Shown: positions 11,710-23,462 of the stretch, one piece after another | Numbering within the stretch: the stretch's first letter is position 1 | How the letters are laid out: each line of letters opens with the position of its first letter | NCBI GenBank assembly: GCA_032871835.1 | Contig: CM065297.1 | Location: 22,201,098-22,265,097, forward strand | Origin: Dipteronia dyeriana | Taxonomy: Eukaryota > Streptophyta > Magnoliopsida > Sapindales > Sapindaceae | DNA length: 64,000 nucleotides | Direction: 5' to 3' | Position numbers and translations under genes: made by a program | Notes under the pieces: model-generated | What the model saw: only the letters and a program-made list of their open reading frames with translations | Told to the model about the DNA's origin: nothing | Databases searched by the model: none

Positions 11710-12751
11710 ATGAAATGCCTACAACAACGCTAATTCTGGGTCTTGGAAGACAATCCAGATTATTGAATCTCAGTTAGATTTAGCTTTGGAAACAGAGGAA
11801 CGTTATTGGAGACAGCGGTCAAGGATATATTGGTTGAATTATGGGGACCGTAATACTCGTTTCTTCCATATGAAGGCGGCGGTTAGAAGAGATCGTAACC
11901 ATATTAAAGGTCTTATAGGAGATGACGGTTTGTGGTACGATTCTACTGCCGGTATGGAACTTATTATTCTTTCTTATTTTGGTGACCTTTTTCAGTCTTG
12001 TAACCCTTCCTAGGTAGATATTGGTACAGTTTAGAGGGTTCGTCCAAAATTATCTCATACGATGATTCGCTTTCTTGAGTCTGCATTTACTGCTGAGGAG
12101 ATTAAAAAATCGGTTTTTGAGATGGGAGCGACAAAAGCTCCAGGTTAGGATGGTCTTCCTACTTTGTTTTATCAGCATTTTTGGGATAAAGTGGGTTCTA
12201 GTGTGACCAAGGCCTATTTGGAGTGTTTGAATGATGGTTTCTCTCTGAGAAAATGAACGATACACTGGTGACGCTCATTCCTAAGAAGAAAGTCACAGAG
12301 CAGATAGCGGATTTTAGAGCGATCAACATATGTAACGTTCTTTACAAGATTGTGTCGAAGACTATCGCCAACCATTTCCGTCTTGTGCTGGATGAGGTTA
12401 TTTCAGAAGCACAAAGTGCCTTTATTTTGGGACAGTTGATCTTTGATAACATTTTGGTTAGTTTTGAGTGTATGCATCGTATCAAAAGGTGGAAGAGGAA
12501 ACATGGTTCTATGGCTATCAAATTGGATATGTCAAAGGTGTATGATAGAGTGGAATGGACTTTGGTTGAGCAAATGATGCGTCAGCTGGGTTTTTCTGAG
12601 CGATGGATCAATTTGGTTATTCACTGTATTTCTTTCGTTTCCTATTCTTTTGTTCTGAATGGTGCCATTTACGGCCTTATTAAACCTTTGTGTTGGTTGC
12701 ATTAATGAGACCTCTCTCTTCCTTCTTGTTTCATCTATGTGCGGAGGGTTT
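11710..12751 (+). pseudogene. LINE (L1-type) ORF2, left half: linker and RT N-terminal domain
   Basis: The first block (11786-12013) carries 'YWRQRSRIYWLNYGDRNTRF', the conserved stretch between endonuclease and reverse transcriptase in plant LINEs. At 12062-12250 a frame with TAEEIK...TKAPG-stop-DGLP follows. The block at 12253-12705 contains LIPKKK, ADFRAINICNVLYKI, AQSAFI and KLDMSKVYDRVEW, the fingers and palm of a LINE RT. Several stops and a frameshift near 12690 show it is dead. The 5' end (ORF1 and endonuclease) is missing. The element is cut at 12751 by a copia insertion and resumes at 19247. Confidence 0.9.
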
Positions 12752-14294
12752 TGAAAGTTCCCTAAAATGTGTGTCAATAAAATGTGTGTCAATAAACTAG
12801 AGGGGGGTGAATAGGTTTTAATCGAATCAATTACCGATTTTTCGATTAATCAATATTAACACAAATTACCCCGAGTAAACAAGCATTCAAAAAATCAATT
12901 ATGCTTAAAACAATTACATCACAAAATATTTACGTAGATACCCTCCAAATGGGAAAAATTACGGACTGATATGTGCGCCACACTAGATCCTCAAATCCAC
13001 TATTGAATGAAAGTTTATAACCTAGGTTGACCTCCTGTCACACCCTCCAGTTACTAACCCTTTCACTCTACCCAACGAACCTTAATAGTGATTCTTGATC
13101 TATTTGCTTGTGCACTAACCACTTAATCACAAGACTTAACCTCAATGAAGAGTCAAACACAACCTAAGTGAATATACAAGAATATTCAATATGCTAAAAT
13201 GCTAGGTCAAGACATTCATGCTTATCTAGGATTAATAATGACAATTAAAACATATCCTAGATATCAATGTTCTAAATGCAAAGGCAAGAAGAATTAGCTA
13301 GAAGGGTAAAATCGTCCTAAATGCTACCTATCATGAAAGCATATATCTCAACCAACAAACAACTACTCAAGCATGTTATAAATGCAATAAAACTTAAAAG
13401 CATACAATCAATGAGTAATTAATGCTATTTCTAGGTAAACATAGCCTAGTAATGAAACAATTCATTATAGGTCATGTAGAGATTACCTAGTCAATGAAAA
13501 CAAGAAGAATCCATGCTTGGAAGATGCAAGAAGATGTTAGATGCTCATGGATTGATGGTTGGATGAGCCAAGATAAGTTCTTGGAAGCTCTCTCTCTCTA
13601 GGAGTTACTTTCCCTTTCAAAGATATGGTTTTTGGCTCATAAAAACGAATGAAGAAGAAGATGATACATAAATATGAGCTCTAAATGAAACTATGTCGTT
13701 TTGACAAAAACGCCCAGAAAATTGCCTTGTGCACTGGTCGAGTAGCGCACGACATGCGACAACCCACTGGACAAGTTATGCTGGTGAGGTGCGCATGACG
13801 ACCAATGCACCACCAGTGACAAGCTACTGGAAAGCTGCGCTGGTGTTGGCACGCATGACGACCAACGCACTACCAGCGACACACCACTGGAAAGTTACGC
13901 TGGTGTTGGCGCTGGTGAGGGTGCTACTCAAGTGGCGCACGACTCACTTCCTTCACACTCATACATAAATTATGCTAGAGAAAAGAGGTGAAGGGAATGC
14001 ATCCTAATGTCTAACATGACATGGCATTTTAATCACAAGATGCAATCAATTTAATCAAGCAAGAAATAACAAAATTAGGCACACAACAAGACAATTAAGC
14101 ACACATGCAAAGTGATCAAAAACATGCATGAGAGTAAGTGTGTGCCCTAAACCTCTTCAATGAAGGTTAAGCAAGTGAATTTACCTTTGAAGCTTGAAAG
14201 AGCACTTGAGCAATGATGACCTAACTGCCCTTATACATTAAACCCCAAATGTGGTTGTTAACAGAATGAGCCAATCAAAACTGAGGAACTTACA
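12752..14294 (-). repeat. copia LTR (3' LTR, 1543 bp)
   Basis: Starts TGAAAGTTCC and ends GGAACTTACA (plus strand). It is highly similar to 17701-19241 with scattered substitutions and a short 'gtgtgtcaataaa' duplication near its start. Inside (about 13727-13925) is an imperfect tandem repeat of about 60 bp with 'gcgcatgacgacca' and 'ccactggaaagtt'. The small frame over this repeat (13729-13968) is not a gene. Confidence 0.92.
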
Positions 14295-14308
14295 ATCTCC
14301 CCCTTTGG
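14295..14308 (-). other. polypurine tract of the copia element
   Basis: The minus strand reads AAAGGGGGAGAT immediately before the 3' LTR start TGTAAG. This is the expected priming site for plus-strand DNA synthesis. Confidence 0.85.
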
Positions 14309-15530
14309 TTATTTCGTGACAAAACCACCACTCACAATTCATCCTCACCAATAAACAAAACAAAACAAAACAAAAACAGAGATCAACAAATTTTTTCTAC
14401 ATTACAAAGAGATGTCTAATAAACTAGATCTTTAAGTCATCCATCTCTTGTAGAATCAACATCCCTACAAAATAAAATAACTACACTTTCCAAGACAAGT
14501 GTATGTGAGGTGATCAAAGACATAAAAAAAACAAGAGCAATTTGCAAACAACAGAAACAAGCAATATGCATCAACAATGCAAATGCAAATGCTCCCCCTA
14601 AATAGGTTAACTCCCCCTCAATGAATCAAACTCTTCTCATATGCAACTCTCAACTCCCCATAAATCCATAACTCCCCCTAAATCCATACTACTCCCCTTT
14701 TTTGTCATGAGATAGACAAAGAAGTATCCCCTTAAGAAGGCATCAGCAATGAGAGCTTATGGCACAAGACATATGCACAATCATATAACCAAATTTATGC
14801 AACTTAATTAAGAAGAGAGAATCAAGGATTTTTATTAAAAAAAATGTGGGAACAAATGCTTTGCATACAAGACAAGTTGTACTCAAGATCAAAACATGGT
14901 ATTTGGCAAAGCAAAATAACAAGGGTTTCCAAGAGAATTCAAACCAATTTCACCCTTTGTCATGGAGTAAGCAAGATATAGACTGTAAAATAAATTCATT
15001 TTAAGAACAACTATATCAAACTTTACGAGCAAAACAAGACATGAACGACTATTGCGCCCTTTTCGATTTTTCCGGGTGGAATGCCCGTATGATAGTAGCC
15101 TTGTTTGACAAGTAAAGAGAGAGAGACTTTTGGATTGTAAAATCCTTGAAATGGATACGATATCCTTATTGATTGAAGCCTCATAATTGCTTTCACACAC
15201 ACATTTTTGCATTCAATTTAGAGCATTCAACAATTTCATCATGCATATTACTTTAAAGCATGTAATAAAAAGAATCAACATGTCATGTAGATCAATTCTA
15301 GGTCATTCAAAATGTATTTCCCAATCAATTCTCCTATTCCAAAAATGCATGTTTGGTCATAAATAAGACATGGATTGCATGTAAAGCAAAGTTGCACACT
15401 TATTAAAAAATATGTACAACCAATCATCTCAAGCAATTAATAAAGAAGCATAAATATTATCAATGAGCATAATGCAATGCCAATTTGCTCTCTTTGCTTG
15501 AGCTCCTCATATGGGGTCAATCAAAAACTA
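14309..15530 (-). other. non-coding internal region with multiple polypurine tracts
   Basis: Between about 14590 and 14705 the minus strand has at least five purine runs of the type GGGGGAG or GGGGAG, spaced at about 15-35 bp. Repeated polypurine tracts before the 3' LTR are a known hallmark of Sireviruses. Upstream of these the region shows no protein similarity, so pol seems to have been deleted or replaced here. Confidence 0.65.
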
Positions 15531-15531
15531 G

Positions 15532-17666
15532 TCAAGAGGCGATATGAGTCCCTATAGACTTACCAAGTCCATTTGACCTAGTTGAGCCTATGGGTGAAGC
15601 CTTAGCACAATGGCATGTGAGTTCATCTTTTCTAATCCACTTAGGTGACACATTGTCATTCCTAGTGATCAAGATCATCATATTACTCCTAGGGTCATTA
15701 ACACTAGCTTTCCTAGACACATGCATATTGACTCTACCCCTTTTTCTTTCAATCATGCTCTTAGTTTTACACATGTTAATGTACTTGAAGCAATTTGGTC
15801 TAACATGACCATCAACACCACAAAAATGACATGAAGGAATAAAATGAGGGGTCATACCATTCCTTTGTGAGGACAAAGGTGCTTTCCCTTGTCTTTAAGC
15901 TTTCCTTTGGTGTGGTATAGATTATCTTCTCCCTTGTTGTTGAGTTAGAGAAGATTGTTTCCTTTGTTGAGCATGCAGGAAATGCTTCTTGGCTTGATGG
16001 CTTTTAGTTTTAAGGATAGTTGCTTGAGGTGCTCTCCTTGGTTGAGCTTGAACTTGACTTCTTGGTGCCATCTTGACTTGAACATTTCTTGAACACTCTC
16101 CTAGTTCAATTTTCTTCTTAGGATGAAGTGGAGGAAGAGGTTCTTTAAAGTCTAAGCTCTTAACAAATATCGTCTTGCTAGAAGTTGATGTCTCCTTGTC
16201 ATTTTCAAACCCTAGACCTCTTTTTTCACTTTGCTTCTTGCCAACTCCCGACATATGTTCAAGCTTCTCCGTACTCGAATTCATCTTAACAATCAACTCT
16301 CTAGCTTCTCTAAGCTCATTCTTCAAGCTTTCTTCCATTTTTCTTCCATTCTTCACTTTCTCACTTAAGTGAGTCACTTCGGTTGATAGCTTGAGGTTCT
16401 CTTCCTTTATCTTTCGAACCTTTTTCTTCATATTCAACCTTGAACTTTGAAAATGCTCAATGAACTCTTCAAGGTTTATACTCTCTACATTTCCATTTAT
16501 AGAGTGAGATGAAGAACTCTTATCACTAGAGTCATTACTAGTGTCACTTGTTGCCATGATGGCATCATCAACATAAGTAGCTTCACTTATCACTCTCTTG
16601 GCTACTTTTTCATCTACTCCTTTTTCAAGGTCACTACTTAAGGCTTTGTTGCCTTTTTCAACATCTTCCACAAATGAGGCTCTAAAAGCCGTGTAGTTAA
16701 GAATAACCTCTTCATCACTTGAGGAATCTTCTTCACTTCCACTCTCACTTGATGAGGTAGCCACCACTTTTCCTTTCTTCTTCTTTTTCGAATTAGTACA
16801 CTCGGTGGCTATATGACCAAACCCACTACATTCATAACATTGAATGTCTTTTCTTGTAGGCTTCTCTTGCCTTGGCTCAATCTTCTTCTTTGAGTCATTC
16901 TTGTGAAGTTTCATAAACTTCTTGAATTTCTTCACCATAAGAGCCATCCCCTCATCTGAGTCATCTTCCTCCATCTTTACTTTGGATGTCTTCAACGCTA
17001 TGTTCTTTTTCATCTTAGGAGATGTAGGTGTAGAAGTCCACCTAGACTCATAGGCTAGAAGCCTTACAATCACTTCACTCGGCTTCATAGTCTTGAGTTA
17101 ATATTTTCTTCCAGTGCTGTCACCTTGGACTCAAATCTCTTGGGAAGTGACCTCATGATCTTTTGCTTGATCCTTCTATCCGAATATGGGTCACCTAGTT
17201 GACGGCATTGATTTACGATGTCCATCAACTTCACTTGGAAGTCATTAAAGCACTCGTCCTCTTCCATCCAAATTGTCTCAAATTGCATTTGAAGGACTTG
17301 AAGCTTGGATTCCTTGACCATTTTGGTTCCTTCATGAGCCATTTGTAGAATCTCCCAAGCCTTCTTTGCATTCCTAGTGTTTTGAACCAACTTGTATTGA
17401 TTGTTATCCATGGCACATAAGATGGCATGCATTGCCTTGTTGTTCCACTTGGAAGCTTCAAATTCTTGTGTGCTCCAATGAGACTTAGGCTTTGGAACGT
17501 CATCTTCTTCTTCGGTTGTCATTGTTGGAGAAGTGTATCCATCTTCAATTGCCATCCATGCAAGGTCATCTATTTGACAAATATAAGCATCCATCTTGCC
17601 TTTCCATGAAATGTAATTATCACCCTTAAGCAAAGGTGGTCTTAAGCTTGACAGAGCACGGATCAC
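15532..17666 (-). pseudogene. Sirevirus-like gag with two CCHC zinc knuckles
   Basis: Three minus-strand blocks make one gag. 17666-17085 begins with 'RPPLLKGDNYISWKGKMDAY', the copia gag N-terminus. 17088-15922 carries a first knuckle (CYECSGFGHIATEC), an acidic Ser-rich stretch, and a coiled-coil-like Lys/Glu segment. 15876-15532 carries a second knuckle (CHFCGVDGHVRPNC). A frameshift joins blocks 1 and 2 (4-nt overlap), and two TAA stops separate blocks 2 and 3. The long gag with a 'KRGLGF...FVK' motif is typical of SIRE/Maximus-type elements. No protease follows. Confidence 0.85.
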
Positions 17667-17679
17667 CTAAGTATATCTA

Positions 17680-17700
17680 GGCACCAGCTCTGATACCAAT
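17680..17700 (-). other. primer-binding site, initiator-Met tRNA type
   Basis: The minus strand reads ATTGGTATCAGAGCTGG directly after the LTR. TGGTATCAGAGC is the classic complement of the plant initiator tRNA-Met 3' end. Confidence 0.95.
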
Positions 17701-19241
17701 TGAAAGTTCCTTAAAACGTGTGTGTCAATAACCTAGAGGGGGGGGGGGGGGTGAATAGGTTTTAATCGATTCAATTACCGATTTTTCGATTAATCAATAT
17801 TAACACAAATTACCCCGAGTAAACAAGCATTCAAAAAATCAATTATGCTTAAAACAATAACAACACAAAATATTTACGTGGAAACCCTCCAAATGGGAAA
17901 AATCATGGGCTGATATGTGCGCCACACTATATCCTCAAATCCACTATTGAATTAAAGTTTACAACCTAGGTTGACCTCCTGTCACACCCTTCAGTTACTA
18001 ACCCTTTCACTCTACCCAACAGGCCTTAATAGTGATTCTTGATCTATTTGCTTGTGCACTAACCACTTAGTCACAAGACTTAACCTCAATAAAGAGTCAA
18101 ATACAACCTAAGTGAATATGCAAGAATATTCAATATGTAAAAATGCTAGGTCAAGACATTCATGCTTATCTAGGATTAATAATGACAATTAAAACAAATC
18201 CTAGATATCAATGTTCTAAATGCAAAGGCAAGAAGAATTAGCTAGAAGGATAAAATCATCCTAAATGCTAGCTATCATGAAAGCATACATCTCAACCAAC
18301 AAACAACTACTCAAGCATGTTATAAATGCAATAAAACTTAAAAGCATACAATCAATGAGTAATTAATGCTATTTCTAGGTAAACATAGCCTAGTAATGAA
18401 ATAATTAATTCTAGGTCATGTAGAGATTACATAGTCAATGAAAACAAGAAGAATCAATGCTTGGAAGATGCAAGAAGATGTTAGATGCTCATGGATTGAT
18501 GGTTGGATGAGACAAGATGAGTTCTTGGAAGCTCTCTCCCTCTCTCTAGGAGTTACTTTCCCTCTCAAAGATATGATTTTTGGCTCATAAAAATGAATAA
18601 AGGAGAAGACGATACATAAATATGAGCCCTAAATGAAACTATGTCGTTTTGATAAAAATGCCCAGAAAATTGCCTTGTGCGCTGGTCGAGTAGGGCACGA
18701 ACAACGACAACCCACTGGAAAAATTACACTGGTGAGTTGCGCATGACGACCAGCGCACCTCCAGCGACAAGCTACTGGAAAGTTACACTGGTGTTAGCGT
18801 GCATGACGACCAGCGCACCACCAGCGACACACCACTGGAAAGTTACGCTGGTGTTGGCGCTGGTTAAGGCGCTACTCGAGTGGCGTACGACTCACTTCCT
18901 TCACACTCATACACAAATTATGCTAGAGAAAAGAGGTGAAGGGAATGCATCCTAATGCCTAACATGACATGGCATTTTAATCACAAGATGCAATCAATTT
19001 AATCAAGCAAGAAATAACAAAATCAGGCACACAACAAGACAATTAAGCATATATGCAAAGTGATCAAAAACATGCATGAGAGTGAGTGTGTGCGCTAAAC
19101 CTCTTCAATGAAGGTTAACAAGTGAATTTACCTTTGAAGCTTGAAAGAGCACTTGAGCAATGATGACCTAACTGCCCTTACACATTAAACCCCAAATGTG
19201 GTTGTCAACGAAATGAGCCAATCAAAACCGAGGAACTTATA
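17701..19241 (-). repeat. copia LTR (5' LTR, 1541 bp)
   Basis: Partner of 12752-14294. It begins TGAAAGTTCC and ends GGAACTTATA, where the final CA has mutated to TA. It contains a G run (about 17741-17752) longer than in its partner, and the same internal 60-bp tandem repeat at about 18676-18870. Confidence 0.92.
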
Positions 19242-19246
19242 GGTTT

Positions 19247-21420
19247 CTCAAGTTGGGTTACTCATACGGTCAGTATTAGGGAATTACAGGGCTTTCATTG
19301 TAGCCATAGTGGTCTAACTATTTCCCATCTCTTCTTTACAGACTATAGTCTTTTGTTCTCTTAGGCTACGGTTTCTAACTGTGTTTCGATTTAGAGACGT
19401 TTAGATATTTATGCTCGGGCTTCAGGCCAGCTTATAAAATTTGAAAAATCTGCGATGTGTGTGATTCCTTCTTTCCCTCCCTTAGAGTGTTTCAGCTCGC
19501 TGTGATTATTGGTATTGGGGTTGTTGAGTGCCATGAAAAGGACTTAGGGTTACCTTGTTTTACAGGGAGGAAGAAAAAAGTTTTTTTTTTTAGTTATCAC
19601 TAGTCTGATTTGGGATAAGATCAAAGGTTGGGGTGGCAAGTTTCTATCAATAAGAGGGAAAGAATTTTTAATTAAAGTTGTTATCCAGTCCATTCCCATG
19701 TACATAATGAATCCTTTTCAACTGCCAAAGTGTCTTTTGAATGAGATTTACCGGCTTTGTGCACACTTTTGGTGGGGGAGTAATGGGAATTCCAGGAAGA
19801 TTCATTGGTGTACTTGGTCCAAATTATGTGAGGCCAAGGAGAAATGTGGCTTAGACTTTAGAGATTTGGAGATTTTTACCAATGCCCTTCTTGCTAATCA
19901 GTGTTGGTGTTTAATGAATAATGGTAACTCCCTGGCTGCTCGTGTGTTAAAAGCTTGTTATTTCCCTGATCATAATTTTATCGATGCCAAAGTTAAGGCT
20001 ACAACCTCATTCATTTGGAAAAGCTTGATGTAGGGTAAGATTATTATTGTTGTAGGCTCTCGGTGGAAAGTGGGGGATGGCTTCACGATTCACATCTATA
20101 AGGATCAGTGGATCCCAAGACCATCTAAGTTCACTCATGTTTCCCCTCTCTCTTCTTTATCAGGTGAGAATGCTACTGTAGATTTTCTTATAACTCTTTC
20201 TAGTGTTTGGGATATGGATTTATTGAAAAGTGTTTTTAGAGAAGATGATGTTTCATCCGTTTTGAGAATTCTTATTGGGCGTTACTGTGTGCTTGATTCT
20301 CTTCAACGACACTTCGATCAGAAGGGTATTTATATTGCCAATAGTGGTTATTGGTGGATCGTTCTTTTTGTTATGCTTCGGGATCATCTAATTCAAGCTT
20401 CTTCTCCAACATTTCTATTTCTTGGTGGAAGTCACTTTGGAAACTTCAGATCCTCTCCAAGATTAAGATTTTTGTTTGGAAGGCTTGCAACAACATGATT
20501 CCTTGCTTTGAGGTTTTGGCTTATCGTAAGCTTCCAGTTGACTGGATTTGTCCTCTTTGTAAATGTAAGGTTGAATCTGTTCTCTACGGCCTTTGGAGTT
20601 GTAGCAGTCTGAAGTTGATGTGTGCCTTTTGGATTCCACAGCTGGCTGGTAATCACAAGCTTAAGTCCTGTTTATTTTATATATTTCATTTTGGACTGTT
20701 TTACTCATTTATCATTGGAGGAGTTGGAGCTGTTGTGTGTGTTTGTGGAAAGTTTGGTCCGTCTGTAATGCCTTTGCTCACGATTATGTTATTGTTAAGG
20801 AGATGGATGTGGTAGATTGGCCTCGTGGTTATGTTACTGATTTTCACAATGGTATAGTGGCGAAAAATGGGATTCTTGCTTCCAATTCCTTCAGGAATCC
20901 GGTTTGGATTCCCCCTGATCCAAATTTATATAAAATTAATTGTGACACTGCTTTTATGTGGTTGGTCGTTTGGTGGGTTTTGGGATTGTAATTCGTGATT
21001 CGAAAGGCTTTGTTATGGCCTCTAGCTCTTAAAAAATCGAAGCTACTTTCTCCCGTCAAGTAGCAGAAGCAATAACAATTTCTTGCAGTCTTCAGTTGGC
21101 TATCGATACTGGTTTATACCTATGCAGGATAGAGTCCTCTGCTGATGTCGTGGTGGATTGGATCAATAGTGGTGTGATTATTTTTTCTGAGGTTGGAAGT
21201 GTTATTGTCGAGATTCATATTTTGTTGGAGCAGACGTGATGTGTCACCTTTAATTTCGTTCCGAGAAAGGCTAATCAGGTAGCCAATGTGTTAGTTAAAA
21301 ACGGTATTGCTTGTGTTGAAGACATGTTTTGGCTAGAGGAGTTTCCTCTCTGTGTAGGTTCTCTTGTTTCGGCTGAATGCCGTGTTTGTTTGTAATCCTT
21401 TCTTCTTAAAAAAAATAAAA
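19247..21420 (+). pseudogene. LINE ORF2, right half: RT C-terminus, zf-RVT, RNase H, poly(A) end
   Basis: Continues the LINE cut at 12751. The RT palm box, normally FADD, reads F-T-D-Y near 19338, so it is catalytically dead. 19698-20033 holds the region after the RT (HFWWGSNGNSRKIHW). About 20450-20640 is the zf-RVT type zinc motif (WICPLCKCKVES). About 20890-21390 resembles the RNase H domain found at the C-terminus of many plant LINEs (VWIPPDPNLYKINCDTA). Frameshifts and stops occur throughout. The 3' end runs into an A-rich tail at 21408-21420. Confidence 0.9.
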
Positions 21421-21769
21421 ATTGGTTCCTAGCTTTATAGCCTTCACCTTAACATTTTGTAGTTGCTGATTGATCAAATTAAGCTTATGGAAATCGATTC
21501 CTATCTTTCTCTCTACTTCCTTTAAAGCAAATTCAGTGACAATAATATAAGGGAAATGCTACTCTTCCCGAAAACTTATCCTAAAAATATGTATAATCTA
21601 ATGTGGCAGTCCAGATCATTCAACGAATTGCCATGTTTTTTCTCTCATTATTTCTTTTGCTGGATTGCTACATTGGATTATACATATTTTTTTCGACAAT
21701 TTGTTGAAAAATGTATCATTACCCATAATATAATGAACCTAATTTATCCATGTATACATATTTAATGGT
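21421..21769. other. AT-rich spacer, no gene seen
   Basis: The 69-codon plus frame at 21556-21765 shows no family motif and is probably chance. Confidence 0.4.
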
Positions 21770-22824
21770 TTGATCTTCCTAGCATCGATTTCCACAATTG
21801 AGAGAGCTCGCATTGTGATTATTTCCATTGCAACTTCTTATATATATTTTTTCGGCTTGCTAGAGTATCTCGGTGTTTCGCCTGTTTATGTTGGTTCCTT
21901 GAAGTTGAGTTCTAGAGCCCCTCCTTCTAGCACTAGTTGTTGACGGTGATTTTTGGATCGTATAGGATTAATCAAGTGTCTAACATGTTTTTGTAGATTG
22001 TTGAAGATGTTATGAGAAAATAGAAAAGTGAGAAGAAAACATGCACACAGAAGCTTATGTGGTAAAACCCCAAGGTGTGGAAATATTCACTGTTACCGGT
22101 GACGGCGAGAAGAAATCATTATAGTATAATGATTACACACTCAATCTCTCCTTTTTGGTGAGCCTCTCTCTTTCTTGTATATTTTCTATGTGTTGTTGTA
22201 TATGTCTCTATGTCTCTATGTCGTTGTGAGTATCTTTTCTACAGGTGGTTATCTATATTTTACAATGAGATTATGAGCCTATTTATATATGTATAGAACC
22301 TTAATCATTGTTATACAAATAAGGAAATGTGATAGTGTTTAATTAGGATTGGTAACTTATTGAAGTCGTCTTTGTCTTCTTTCTTGTTTTGGAGTTTATC
22401 CTTCTGGAAGTTTTGAGTTCTTTTCTGAATAGAAATCTCTATCACTAAAGAGGAAATAAGGACATTTCCTTATTGAAGTGTAATTCTAGATTCCTTGTTT
22501 AAGTAAGATAATTCGTCTTCGTATTTGAGTCATAGTTGCCCTTAATATCTCCCACGCGTTATCCAACTGACCAATTGTCTAATCTCGACCAAACTTCTTT
22601 TATCTCGATCGGATGGTCCCGACCAAGTCATCTTTACCCGATCGACTAGTTTCCTCAACCAGGTTATTTGTGCTCGATCGGTTAGCTTCCCCGACCATCT
22701 TGGGTAATCTCGACTAGGCTTTGAGATCATTTATTAATTGTCTTGAGTTGATCTTTCCTGGCTATTGTGACGTGGTATATCTAATCATGCTAGCTTGTCA
22801 TGCTATCAAAAAATCCCTATAACA
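21770..22824 (-). mobile_element. gypsy LTR with short leader remnant
   Basis: An 887-bp LTR (21938-22824) starts TGTTGACGG and ends CCTATAACA. To its left on the minus strand is a primer-site relative (TGCTAGAAGGAGGGGC) and about 150 bp of leader ending near 21770. It is the same family group as the elements at 1-3811 and 44428-63872. The LTR carries direct repeats such as 'tgtctctatgtc' near 22205 and several 'tcgaccaa'/'cgatcgg' motifs (22570-22710). The internal genes are gone. Confidence 0.75.
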
Positions 22825-22838
22825 GAAGATATTATGTA

Positions 22839-22843
<5 letters not shown>

Positions 22844-22874
<31 letters not shown>
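22844..22874. repeat. (TA)n microsatellite
   Basis: Uninterrupted TA dinucleotides, about 31 bp, just outside the LTR. Confidence 0.95.
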
Positions 22875-22876
<2 letters not shown>

Positions 22877-23134
22877 GAAGTATTACAAAATGAAATATAC
22901 TTACAAACAGTTTTTGAAAATTTCTAAGCACTTATGATCAAGTTTTTTTTTTTTAATATGAAACCTTACAAAAGAAAAGGGGAGGAAAACATAGTTTAAT
23001 CGAAGTAGTCATGATTCAGGAGTAACCACATAGGACATACCATGAATGAATCTAAATAGGTTTCATTATTTTGTCATTCTCTTTTCAAAGAGCATCTCAA
23101 TTCTCAACCAACATATATTAGCTATATATACCCC

Positions 23135-23389
23135 ATCTCATGTAGACATGACCACGGTTCGGTTCGAACCGTCAAACCGAACCGTAACCGTATGAAATGA
23201 ACCGTAACCGTAACCGGAATCGGAACCGTGAAACCGGTTTCGTAACCGGAACCGTAACCGGAACCGTGGGGGAGGCGGTTGGGTTCCGGTTCCTCCTCTA
23301 AAAAAACCGCCCTGGAACCGGCGGTTCGGAACAGCCGGTTCCAGAAAATATATATATTTTTATTTTATTTTTATTTTTCTTATACTAAA

Positions 23390-23423
<34 letters not shown>

Positions 23424-23462
23424 AACTGAACCGGCGGAACCGTGGACATGCCTAATCTCATG
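23135..23462. mobile_element. hAT-type MITE with perfect 8-bp target duplication
   Basis: The element at 23143-23454 (312 bp) is bracketed by ATCTCATG on both sides (23135-23142 and 23455-23462). The ends are inverted: TAGACATGACCACGGTTC on the left, and TAGGCATGTCCACGGTTC when the right end is complemented. The body is built from many 'aaccg'/'cggtt' units (aaccgtaaccg, ggaaccg) followed by an AT-rich part with a 28-base A run. Eight-base duplications and TAG-type ends are features of hAT elements. There is no transposase. Confidence 0.9.

Larger units (their letters stand above)
12747..19246 (-). mobile_element. Gag-only copia element (Sirevirus-like) with LTRs and GGTTT target duplication
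   Basis: LTRs lie at 12752-14294 and 17701-19241, bracketed by the direct repeat GGTTT (12747-12751 and 19242-19246). On the minus strand the order is 5' LTR, Met-tRNA primer site, long gag, 1.2 kb of non-coding DNA with repeated polypurine tracts, then 3' LTR. Protease, integrase, RT and RNase H are absent. Removing it rejoins the LINE reading 'LCAEGF'. It depended on another element's enzymes to move. Confidence 0.92.

Noticed and set aside
13729..13968. ORF with repeated 'HW' and 'MTTNAP' segments, with a counterpart at 18677-18955
   Set aside because: It lies in the LTR over a 60-bp tandem repeat and is duplicated only because the LTR is; not a gene.
15590..16372. Plus-strand hydrophobic ORFs
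   Set aside because: Antisense of the Lys/Glu-rich Sirevirus-like gag; the hydrophobicity comes from complementing Lys/Glu codons.
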